A stretch of DNA of 64,000 nucleotides from Strigops habroptila. Taxonomy: Eukaryota > Chordata > Aves > Psittaciformes > Psittacidae. Location: NCBI RefSeq assembly GCF_004027225.2, contig NC_046358.1:68219028-68283027 (forward strand). The letters run 5' to 3'. The notes below the pieces were generated by a model, which was not told the DNA's origin, did not search any database, and was given only the letters and a program-made list of their open reading frames with translations. The position numbers were made by a program, and so were the translations under genes. Below are positions 36,401 through 48,400 of this stretch, in pieces. The first letter of the stretch is position 1, and each line of letters opens with the position of its first letter.

Positions 36401-39400
36401 AAGCAAACTAGGCATTTCACACTTTGCAAACTGCTCTGACCTGTACTACTAATGGCTTCCGCAAGTGCCTGTTCCGTAACTTCCTTGGCTTTGGCAAGAA
36501 GAAGTCCGACTGCATCTGGACAAGAACAGGAGATGCATTAGAAAATATTTTAAGCACACAGACCCCAAACTCTGTTTTTCAATAATGTCACAACTATTTA
36601 TTAAAATACTCTGCTTTGGTTTAGACAGAATATTCCTTCTGCTAGAGAAGGAAAGTCTTCCAGAAGGAATGTGTGTTTTATTTCTCATGGAAATAAAGTT
36701 TCCTCCCAAAAAAGCCATTTCACTACTTAACTACTGTAGCTTGCTATGAAACTGTTACTGAGATTGTATATATAAACTAAAATCAGAATTGGAATTAAAT
36801 GCAGCTATGAGGCTGCATTTACTGGTACTAAAACCAGCTGCACAGGAAGAAGGCTATCATTTTTGCTAAAGCTGGCACATCTATTTGCTGGAGCAACTTA
36901 ATTAGAGTGTGAACCAGCTTCATCAGGCCGTGTGATGGCATTCAGACTGGGGTCTCAACAGGTGATGTCACTGCAAGGCACAGTCAGATAGTCAAAATCC
37001 GGCTAATCTCAGCTAATACAAGTTTATGCTAGAGCATCACTACCAGCACTGCTTCATAAGGAACTCATACCTCCTGATGAACCAACACATTCCTGTCATA
37101 CCATAGAAGCAGGCTCAGGCACAACATACTACTTCGTTCATGCAGTCACCTCACTCACACTGATTGTGTCCAAGTGCTGCCGGAAGGTCAGTTCTGCTTC
37201 TTTGCTGGGCAGGAACAGTTTCCCATGGCGGCTGTTGGGTGGCAGAGTCGTAGGAACTGCAAAGAGTCCACCGTCAGCATCAGTGCTTCCAGAACTTGAA
37301 GGACCAGCCACCAAGAGAGGTCTAGGGAGGTTTCTCAAACCTACAAGAGAAGCAAAACCAAGAAGAAAGTAACTATTTAGTAACTGAAGGCTCATAGAGA
37401 GAGCAGAGGCTATGGATTCTGGATCTGCCACCATGTGCATGATCCCAAATCACAAATCAATCAATATTTCATTTTCCCCACCTGCAAATTCACAGTATTT
37501 AACTGCTTCAAAAGGCTACTGCAAACATTCACTTGCTTTGAAATCCTCAGAACAAAGGGGTTAAATGTGATTTTACGCTACTAAAGAAACTAGAATTTAA
37601 GCCCCACACAGACTCTGTTAATCAGTTTATCTGTTCAGCTTACAGAAATACTTGAGGGCCCTTCCCACTGAACAAATTATATACCCACTATCCTTTTTGT
37701 AGGGGAAGACAATAAAAAGACAAGTTCATTCGACAAAGCTTATGTTTCATTTACAGTCCCCATCTCTCACCTATTCCTCATGGCAATTCAAAGTGCAACC
37801 ACAATAAAATTATTCTGGCGGCAGAGAAATGAGACAGCAGGGATCAGTTTACCAAAGTATCTTCCAAAAGATGGACTGCCTTAGAAATACATATGGCACA
37901 CTGAAATAACAGCATCTGCTCCGAGTAAAACTTCTCCATTTGCATTTCTCTTTACTGTAGCATTCCTCAGTGCTGTGCCCACTCTGCAGGGATCCAGCTA
38001 GGGTGAAAAGCCAGGTTGGAAAAAGCCTTTGAGCAACCTGGTCTGTGGGAAGGTGTCCCTGCCCATGGCAGTGGGTTGGAACTGGGTGAGCTTCAAGGTC
38101 CCTTCCAACATAAATCATTCTATGATTCTATGATTTGACCTTCTCAGTAAAAAATAAAGCTCAGAAGATAGCCTGCACACACTCCAGGAGTACTGAAAGC
38201 ACTGGCAAACACTGATAGCTCCACAAAAGGCACACTGCTAGCTGGAGACATAATAAAAAAGTTAAAAAGGCCTTGTTGAACTTCATGAGGTTCACACAGC
38301 CCCACGTCTCCAGCCTGTCCAGATCCCTGTGGATTCCATCTCTTTCCTCCAGCACATTGACCACACTACACAGCTTGGTGTCATCAATAAACTTGCTGAG
38401 GGTGCTCGATCCCACTGTCCATGTTGCCGACAACGATGTTGAACAGGATCGGTCCCAACACCAACCCCTGAGGATCACCACTCATCACTGATCTCCACAC
38501 AGATATTGACCTGTTGACTGCAAGTCTGTGTGTGTGGCCATCCAGCCAATTCCTCATCCACTGAGCAATCCATCCATCAAACTCATGCTTCTCTAGTTTA
38601 CAGACAAGGATGTCGTGCAGGACAGTGCACCTTGCACATGTCCAGATAGATGATGTCAGTCGCTCTTCCCTTATCCACCAATGCTGTGGCCCACCACAGA
38701 AGGCCACCAAATTTGTCAGGCATTATTTGCCCTTATTGAAGCCATGTTGGCTTTCACCAATCACTTTTCTTATTTCCCATGTATGTGCCTTAGTATAGTT
38801 TCCAAGAGGATCCACTCCATGATCTCGCCAGCCCTGAGGTGAGACTGACTGGTCTGTAGTTCCTTGGGTCCTCCTTTTTTTCCTCTCTTTAAATATGGGG
38901 CTTATGTTTCCCCTCTTCCAGTTAGAGGAACTTCAGACTGCCAGAAATTCTCCAATGTGATGGATAATGGCTTGGCAACTTCATCTGCCAGTTCCATCAG
39001 GACTCACAGCTGCATCTCATCAGGTCCCAGGGACTTGAACACCTTCAGGTTCCTTATCATGATCTCAAACCTGATCTTCTCCTACAGCAGGTGGTTCCTC
39101 ATTCTTCCAGTCCCCGACTTTGTCTTCTGTGACTTGAGTGGTGTGGCTGGAGCTCTTGCCAGTGATGACAGAGGCAAAAAAGTCACTGAGTACCTCAGCC
39201 TTCTCCATGCCTCAGGTGACCAAGTCTCCCTTTTCCTTCCAGAGAGGGCCTACATTTTCTGTTGTCTTCCTTTTACCCCTGACATACATAGAGAAGCATA
39301 TAGCACCTAGATGGACTCAGGACCAAATTCTATGAGGGAACGCACCTAGAAGGGTCATCACCAAAAGTAAGCGGGCAGTTTGCTTTCTGATAGCCACATT

Positions 39401-42400
39401 ACTGCAATAATTTAATAGCACTGTATTTGAGGATGCAAAGAAGCATCATAATTATTGTATGCCAAAGGTTGAAATCCAGGCCACAAACAATCCTACTTTA
39501 GATCCAGAACACCTTCATCAGGGGTGATAAATGAGATTCAGTTAGTCTACCAAAACAACCTGCTTGGGTATCCATTGGATGTGCTGGAATGCCATTACCT
39601 GAGGCCTCAGCCAAATGCATCACCCCAAGCAGAGCTGTTGAGGAGCTGAACCAGGTAGAATGCTGTACTGCGCACACTTCCGCTCCTCTATTCCAGCCAA
39701 ACAGCTCAGCTGAAGCCAACCTGTCTCTTCAGTACCATACCAAAGCAGGGATACATACACTATATTTTTCTTTTCCTGACTCTGTGTTTCATTACACCAT
39801 GTCAAACCACAGGGCCTCACAACCCAAGTGGAACTCAGCGAAGGGAATCAGACTAACATACATACAAAGATTTCTTTTTGAATCAGTGAAGGGCGGTCTA
39901 ACAGAACAGGTGCCTGTCCCTAGGGTATTAGGTATAAAGTACTGTGATATTCTTGCTGTTCTAGAAAGGATTTTCAAGACATTAGGGAAGCATTAAGTAC
40001 TCTCTCATAAAAATGAGTATCACAAGCTAAGGAAGTCCGATTTGAAAGGATGTGTCCTTCAAGCCTGTGTATCTCACTGAAATACAACAATTTGTTTGAT
40101 CTATTAAATTACTGGCTTTCTACTAGATATTTAAACAAGTACATCTTTGTCTGCAGGTAAGCACAATGCAGTTTTAGACCAGAATTACTGTAACTCCATT
40201 TTAAAATTAAAACCACGCAGCACCCCAAGTGCTTTACAGTATCAGTTAAACTGCTCATAGTCCACTGCTTCTTACAGCAGGGTGTGAAAAGGACAGCCCA
40301 AGAATCCCAGTTGTTCCCAGTAACTCTGACGCCTTCATGGGCTTTTCTAAAGTCATAAAACATTTGCTGGCCCATGCAACTGGACTGTAGAACAGAAATT
40401 CTTGGTCTGTAGGGCTGGCACTTGCAAATTCTAGCATCTGTACCTTCTATTAAAACGCAATTCATAATCATTCCGTATTTTATAATGGCAGAAAAGCACC
40501 GAAAAATTTCATGAATTATCAACAAACTTTACACACCCCTGCTCTGTAAACCTTCACTCTTTCAGATCCCATATCATGTATCAGTCAGCTTGTGCTGGTT
40601 CTGGCTGGGATAGAGTTAACTTTCTTCATAGGAGCTAGTATGGGCTGTGTTTTGGATTTGTGCTGGAAATGGCGTTGATCATGCAGGGATGTTTTAGTTA
40701 CTGCTAAGCAGCGCTTACACAGCATCAAGGGCTGTTCTGCTCCTCACCCCATCAGTGAGGAGGCTGAGGGTGCACAAGGAGTTGGGAGGGGACACAGCCA
40801 GGACAGCTGACCTCAGCTGACCCAAGGGATATTCCAGACCGTATAGTGTCATGCTCAGCCTATAAAGCTGGGGGAAGAGAAGAAGGAGGGGGACATTGGA
40901 AATGATGTCATTTATCTTCCCAAGTCACCGTTACACATGATGGAGCCCTGCTCTCCTGGAGATGGCTGACTGCCTGCCTGCAATGGGAAGTGGTGAAGGA
41001 ACTCCTTGTTCTGCATTGCTTGTGCATGTGGCTTTTGCTTTACCCATTAAACTGCTTTTATTCACCCCACGAGTTTTCTCACTTCTACTCTGCCGATTCT
41101 CTCCCCCATCCAGCTGTGGGGAGTGAGCGGTGCTGTAGGGCTGAGCTGTGTCTAGGGTTAAACTACAGCACAGCTTCTAACACATGCCAGCATCTTTTGC
41201 AAGAGAGACACCTGAGAGTTGTTCTGGACTGTAAACTGCAGTATTGACATGCATTGTTCTCTAAGACTCAAAGTAGTACTGAACTTACAATAACTCTAAA
41301 GCAAATTAACACATACCAATGTTCTTAAACAGTTAAGTTCAAAAGTGGAAGTACATTCATCCCCCTGGTGTTTCATTACTTGAGTGTACTCATCATGGCT
41401 GAGGTACTAACGGTGTGACCTCATGAAATCCATTTTCATGAACACTCACCTGAGGAGCTGGAAGCAGCACCAGGAGAAAAAGTCTTATTGTTGCGAAGGG
41501 CAGATTGGTTTCGTGCACAACCTGGACTCCTGGTGCTGATGGCAATCACCTTCCCTGGAGGAGTCAGTGACTGCTCCTCCTGAGCAGGCTTTATAGGTGA
41601 CGTGGCAATGGAGCTCATCTCAGGCATCTGAAAATGCACACACGACATGAATACTGTGTGCTGCTGCAACAAATACACCATTAAGCTCATTCTACTTAGG
41701 AAGCTAACAAAAAAAAAAAAAAAACCAAACACCCAAAAAACCCCATCATCTGACAGACTACAGTATCTTTAAGCACTCTAACCAATACCTTCAGGTGTGT
41801 GTGTGGGCAGCTGAAATTCCCTTCCTGTGCATTTAGCAGTGTTAAATGACATCAGTCTAGTATCGTTAATTTATGTTAGAAGGGGTTAACATTCAACAAG
41901 CTTCACAGAGTGCTGGAAAACCCAGATAAAAGAAAAAAAGAAGGTAAAGACACAGATTTGTCAGTAATGGAAGAGGTGCTGGGTTTAGTCCAGCACAAAA
42001 ATGATTTTCATAACCATCACCATTCAGAGGGCTCCTCTGGGCAGAAGGAGACCTGGACAAAGATATTTTGTTCTTAATTCTAGTCACGCAGAGACCAATA
42101 GTTTTGGGGGTTTTTTTTCCATCCCTTTTCCTATTCACACTGTAACACAGCAATAAAAAGAGACTCATGGCAAGGTGCTTTACTAATTTTCCAGGCTATT
42201 CAGTTATTTCATTAAATTGTTCAAGTGCTTTTCCAGAATATGTTCCCCTTTTAAGGAATCTGTGTGCAATCACAGGTACAAAATCACCACCCACACTTCA
42301 CTGCAGTGCTATTTGCTACAGTTTTTTGTAATGTTCATTTAAAGGATGAACCACAGCACACTTGGCCATTTTGGCTTTGCTAGGTATTATCTTGAGAAAA

Positions 42401-45400
42401 TAGTAGGGATATGGACAATCAACCCTTCTCTGCCCAAGTAACCTGTGGCAAAAATATTATGGTTCCTGCCATTACGTGATGAAATGCAGAGGATTTAAGA
42501 CACAAAACTTTCAAACTCTACGGTAGTTTCAATTAGGCAGAAAACATCATCATCCCCTCTTGAACACCTATCAGTGCCAGGACACACACTGCCACAAGAA
42601 AAATATCTCTTTTTCTGAAACACAGCGAGTATGACGTGGTATTTGACAAATCAAACGTTACGTTACCGTCTTCTTACTGGAATGCACAATATGGTATGTA
42701 GCTGAGAGAGCCCCTGGATTTTTCAGTAGTACTACCCTACTTTAAGACACTAAGAGCACTAAAGAGACAGTAAAACACTTGCAAATAAGAAGGGGTGGGT
42801 TTTACTCCTCTCCTATCCCTCTCCCTGCCCAGTCTAAGGGGATGTCCTTCTTTCTGGTTTGTGATTGTTTAATCATGTCATCCCTGGCTGTCACATGTCA
42901 CCAGAAGTAAAAGTAGATGCCAAAAGAGGAGACATTGTCACAGATCTATGAGATGTCAGACCAAAGGGCACGTAATGACAGGATAAAGGGGAATGGCTTT
43001 AAACCAACAGAGGGGAGATTGAGATGAGCTCTTAGGCAGAAGTTCTTCCCTGTGAGGGTGCTGAGGCGCTGGCACAGGTTGCCCAGAGAAGCTGTGGCTG
43101 CCCCCTCCCTGGCAGTGTTCAAGGCCAGGTTGGACGGGGCTTGGAGCAACCTGCTCTAGTGGAAGGTGTCCCTGCCCATGGCAGTGGGTTGGGACTGGAG
43201 GAGCTTCAAAGTCCCTTCCAACACAAACCTTTCCATGAGCCTATGAAAAGTCTTCAAAGTTTAAACAAAGTCTGTATCTGAGCAAAGATGGTTCTGAACT
43301 GTCATCATCATTATTACTATATTTTACTTTATTTCAATTATTAATCTGTTCTTATCTCGACCCACAGCTTTTTACCTTTATTTTTTCCCCCATTCTCCCT
43401 CCCACCACACCTGGGGCAGGGTGGGTGGGTAAGAGCAGCTGGGGTTAAATCACAACAACCAAGAAAGGAAGATCAAAGAACTAGGTGTGTTTGGGAGCAG
43501 CAGTACATTTGCATCCTATGCTAGAATAGAATGCAAATGAAATCTTTCACTCATCACATCTCCAACACCGGTGTTCAGCCAGATGTGCTGAACTTCCACT
43601 AGAGCAGGTTGCTCCAAGCCCCTGTGTCCAACCTGGCCTTGAACACTGCCAGGGATGGGGCAGCCACAGCTTCTCTGGGCAACCTGTGCCAGCACCTCAC
43701 CACCCTCACAGGGAAGAACTTCTGCCTAAGAGCTCATCTCAGTCTCCCCTCTGGCAGGTTAAAGCCATTCCCCCTTTGTCCTGTCCCTACAGGCCTCTGT
43801 CCAAAGCCCCTCTCCAGGTTTCTTGTAGCCCCTTTAGGCACTGGGAGCTGCTCTGAAGTCTCCCCAGAGCCTGGTCTTTTCCAGATCTTAAACACACAAG
43901 GTTGCAACCCAGAAGGAGGAAAGCAAGTTCCTTCCCAGTGGTCTGCCTGAGGAAGAAGGTATTTTTCTGGGTCTGATAAACAACTATCCTAGAGTCAGGG
44001 AACTGTTACAAAAGCCGCTGTGGCAGGCATAGCTATAGTTACTATGCTAGCCCAAAGAAATAAATTCTTTTTACACACACAGTGCAACTTGAACTACATA
44101 AACAGTGAAAATTAAGAGTTGTAGTTTTCATGTGGGATATTAATCTCATGAAGGCTCCCTTTGCCATCTAGGATCTATTTCCCCCAAAAGCTTGGACCAG
44201 ATTATCTTCCAAGGTGCCTTCCAGCCTGGGCTATTCTATGGCTCTATGAACCTGAGAGAGAATCGAAGGCACCCACCTAAGCTAACCTCATGACTGATCT
44301 TTTCAGGAGTCACATTAAATGTCCATTGTAATACCACTGAGACTCAGAGGAAACCAGAAACTAAAAGGTCATGTAAAAAGCAAATGCAGCATATTGAGGA
44401 AAAGCCCACTCTGTAGCAAGTGGGCTGTGGTTTGGTTGGGTTGTTTGTTTTGGTTTGGGTTTCTTTGTGTTAAGTTTGGGTTTTTTTTAAACAGGAGTCT
44501 TCCAAGATTTTGACAAGACTGATCACTGATTTACTGTATGACTGGGCAACTGTTCCCCAGATCAAGCAACAGTTTAGCAGCTGGTGGATGAATGAGAGTT
44601 ACTTACTGGTTTGGGATTGACTTCAGTTGAGATGAGTTTTAAAAGGCAGCTCAGGAGTCTCTGCTTGTGAAAGCTGGGACATGCAGGAGCAGCACTTGAT
44701 TCAGATGTTTGCTCCCTAGCATCCTGGGTTTCTGGCTCCAAGACAGCCAACCAGTCATATTCCAGCTGCAGTTTGTTCGGTTTGCCCATCATGAGGTAGA
44801 CTTCAGCCAGCGTAAGGCTCTCAGAAGTTCGCAGACTCCATCCTTCTTCTCTAACCTGTTGAGAGAGCCGGCTTGGGTCATCCTTGAGAGACTTTGTACT
44901 AGACTGTCCCTGAGGTGGAGGTGGAAACGAGGAGCCCAGCTTCTCTTGAGAATCCTCCATGACTGTATCTGTTATATCCTTGGTACAAGCATCAAGCTGC
45001 TGGCCCTGGCTGTGGCTAGCCTGAGTTTCGTATCTGGATGGGCCACTGCTGGGTGAAGCCACACCACCTCTCGGTAGCTGTGAATAGGAGTCAGATGTCT
45101 CTGTGCTCCTCCTGCCTGGAAAAACCCCACTAGAAGTATCACCAGCTGCTGGAGTAGAGTCTTTCCCACGCAGTTTGTCTGTGCAAGAACATTTCTCTGG
45201 GACGATCAGGTCCTGACAGGACTTCATGTACCGTGGGAATGGATCAAGCAGAGAGAGTTCTTCCACATCAGGAATCTTACTGCAAGCACAAGCTGTGCTG
45301 CATGATGGTAGCACAGTTGCTTGGTCACTCGCCACGGCCTCCCTGCCCTCCACACAGGTGGCCACTGAGCTCAGCTTTTCGTGGTTCCCTCCTGGATCTT

Positions 45401-48400
45401 GAAGTCCAGAAGGCATTTTTTGGAGAGAATTAGTGATGCCAAGATTTGAGGTTGTTCCTTCCACCAGGCCAGGCTCTGGGGCACCATCTTCAGTGCTTGC
45501 AGAAAGTTCAGCTATGGGCTGAGAGGTTCTGCTTGACTCTATAGTGCTCTCTGCCCTTCCAACACCCTTACCTTCTGTTCCCCGTGGGTATTTTAGCTGA
45601 CCCCTCGCTGTCCCCTGACCACTCTGTATGCCTAGGATTTGTGCAGGGGGTAGTAAGTGAGAGTCTTTCGTGTTTTGTTTGCATTTGCCAGTTTCCTGCC
45701 AATGCACTGTGCAGAAAGCCTTGGAGTGGACCACTCTGGCTACCCCAGGCAGTGGAGTGAGTGTACAATTCTCTCCTGGGAAAAGATGGAGCATCACTTT
45801 CTCCTCTGAGAAGCTGCCTCTTGCTTCTGAGTCTCTGGAGTCTTGAAGCTGCCGTTCTTCTAGTGTTTTACGCTAAAAAAAGATGTGTCAAAGAATACAA
45901 CAATCACCTGCCCCCTCCAAACAAGCACCTGGGCACCTATTTTGCAAGTTAAAAAAAAAAGGGGGGGGGGAACCCCCCAGCATCTGCTCAGTGATATGTT
46001 CTCTACTCAGCATAGCTATCAAGACTCTCTGATCAGAAATTAAGTCCTTTTGTGGTGATAAAGACTACACTGAAGACTTGATATAGCCACAAACTAAATC
46101 TCTGTTCCAGTCAAAATTACTGATCTCTGCTTCACACCACTCTAATCGTAAAACAAAAATCTTAACCAACTATCGAGCCCCAACAGAACCAAGCAGAAAA
46201 CCCCAGTGTCACTGCACAGCAAACCAGACTCCCCTCCTGTGCAGTAACTTCCATCTGACACATTTTGACACCGTTCTAAGTACCAAGGGCTACACTGGTA
46301 CTTCTTCCAGCCTCACAAATTAAAAAGCAGAGAAAGGATACAATACGTACTTCATGGAGAGCCCACTTCTGCTTCAGGAACTCAATGAGGCTAGAGACCT
46401 TCCGATGTAACTCCACAATCATCCTGTGTGCAAGATTAACAAAGCAAGGGAACAGAAGAAATGTCAGCCGAAGTTCAAATCACGGCCTTGATGCTAGAAT
46501 GGGAATTCAGGGAAGAAAGTGACGCTCTGGAATGCAAGCCTAGAGAACACACCCACCGCTCCCAAGCTCCACCAAAAAAAAAAAAAAAAAAAATAATCCA
46601 AGAAAAACAAAAACGTTTTCTTGCACAACTTTAAAATCTGGATAACCCACAACTGAGAAAGATCTAAAAGCCTACTGGATAAATCTGATTGCCATGATTC
46701 AAGATACTAGTTTCTCCAGATGGAAGAAGATAGAAAAACTGGTGAGATTTAGTTGAACTGCAGAGGTGCAAGCAACGCCCAAAGCTACCACATGGAGTAT
46801 AGAAAGAAAGGGAAAAAGGGGCACAAAAACCCCCCAAACCTTTAATCTTTGCTCTCAAAGCATTTTATAAAATAAAACTAATGCTAACAACTTTCCTTCT
46901 CCTCTCTGCCTGATCTTTGCTCTTTACACTGAAGTCCTCAAGCAACATCAGAGAGGCCTCGTGTTTTCTGCTCTGAGTTTTGGACTAGATTTAAGTACAA
47001 GGACGAGCAGCCACTGATGACAAACAGCAGCACCAACTACATTTTGCAGGGTAGGGATTATGCTACAAATACCTTCCTTTCTGCTAGTTCCAACTAAACC
47101 AATGAGTCTTGGCGTAGGCACCTCTCACTATTGTTTTACTTCCCTGTGCCTCTGTCTCATGGAACATTCAATACAAATTTTAGTAGAATTAGTGCTGCTT
47201 ATCTCTAGTTTACTTGCACTCTGCTCTGACAACTGGGTGTAAACTGCACAAAGTAAATTCATCTCCAACTCTAGTAGCTCCTATAACTACTCAGAAGATA
47301 TAAAGAAAAATGCAATCTGATTTACAAGTCTGGTATCTCATGTTTATAACTACTGTGTACTCTTCAGGACAACTACATTTAGGCAAACTGCATTCTCAAA
47401 GTTGAACTGCCCACTTGGCAAAGAGAACCCTGAAGACAGACGAAGAAGCTAGAATGCTGCTCGTGTATTTCCCTGTTCTGAGCATCACCATCAGTTTTTC
47501 ATTACCTAAGCCGTGGATTCTGGGCAAGACTCTGTACTCGTGCCCACGCATGATTATTTCGTGGCTGCAACTCCACAGGGACCTTGAGAGGCAGACGTAC
47601 TGGCTTCTGGTCCTCTTCATCACTAACACCTGAGGGAGATGAAGCACAAAGAGCATGGGTCAAAGCAAGGACAACACACTCACAACACTAGACTCAGTTA
47701 CATGGGAAAAAAAAAAAGCGTCACAGACATCAGTATCACCTCCAGACAACCAAGGCAGCTCAGATTCACCAGTGGAGCCTGCTTCCTTAGACTACCTCCT
47801 GTTCCAATATGTTTATTTTTTTTTTCCCTGGACACTGCAGGGGACTCCAGTACCACTGCAGTACACTGGTACTGGAGCTTCCAGTTGAACAAGCAGTGTC
47901 AAAATCAGGTGACTGGAAACTTTGAACGAGTACACTATTTCAGACTTTTAAACTGCACTGATTCTACTTACTGGGGGGAAGGAAGGGAAAAATAATAATA
48001 ATAATAAAAAAAAAAAAATCACATATAGCTGAACTGGAGAAGGTAAAAAAAAAAAGTCAAAAATGCTAAATAACATACTACTGCTTAGTCACTGGCATAG
48101 GGGACTAAACTTTACGTATAGTGAAAGCACAACTGGTAGACCAGTAGCGATCTCATCTGGTGTAGCTATTTCCTTTTCAATTTAGCTAGTGACATACTCC
48201 AAGACTAAAGAGCTACATGGGTCCTAAAGTTATTGGGATTATACAAGCAAACAGGCTAAGTAAGGCAAGAGGGACATATCCCTAACACAAATGGGAAATA
48301 GCTCAAATCCCCCCTGCCAGTGCTGGACACATCAGAACAGCTCTATTCTCTCTCTCATTTTCTTCTGCTCATCTGTTAAAACCGTTTCACGTCCCAGCAT

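Larger units (their letters stand above)
37341..41449 (-). other. CRAMP1: CRAMP1 intron hosting the CR1 RT fragment and the solo LTR
   Basis: A 4.1-kb intron between the exons at 37,340 and 41,450. About 1.7 kb of it is identifiable mobile-element sequence. The rest has no exon that fits the phase. Confidence 0.75.
41628..44606 (-). other. CRAMP1: CRAMP1 intron hosting the inverted CR1 pair
   Basis: A 3-kb intron between the exons at 41,627 and 44,607. It contains an A-tract at 41,710, two opposed CR1 copies, an LTR remnant and a CR1 tail. No additional exon is seen. Confidence 0.75.

Noticed and set aside
38864-39310. 148-aa open frame on the + strand
   Set aside because: It is antisense to the CR1 fragment on the minus strand and has no independent support.
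43609-43950. 113-aa frame (SNLALNTARDGAATASLGNL) seen also at 42.9, 51.8 and 60.4 kb
   Set aside because: The same phrase recurs in every CR1 copy; it is repeat sequence.
46351-46423. Donor GTACGT at 46,350 as the end of the LHRKVSSLIEF exon
   Set aside because: It loses VRI relative to human and ignores the strong U12 donor nine bases later.
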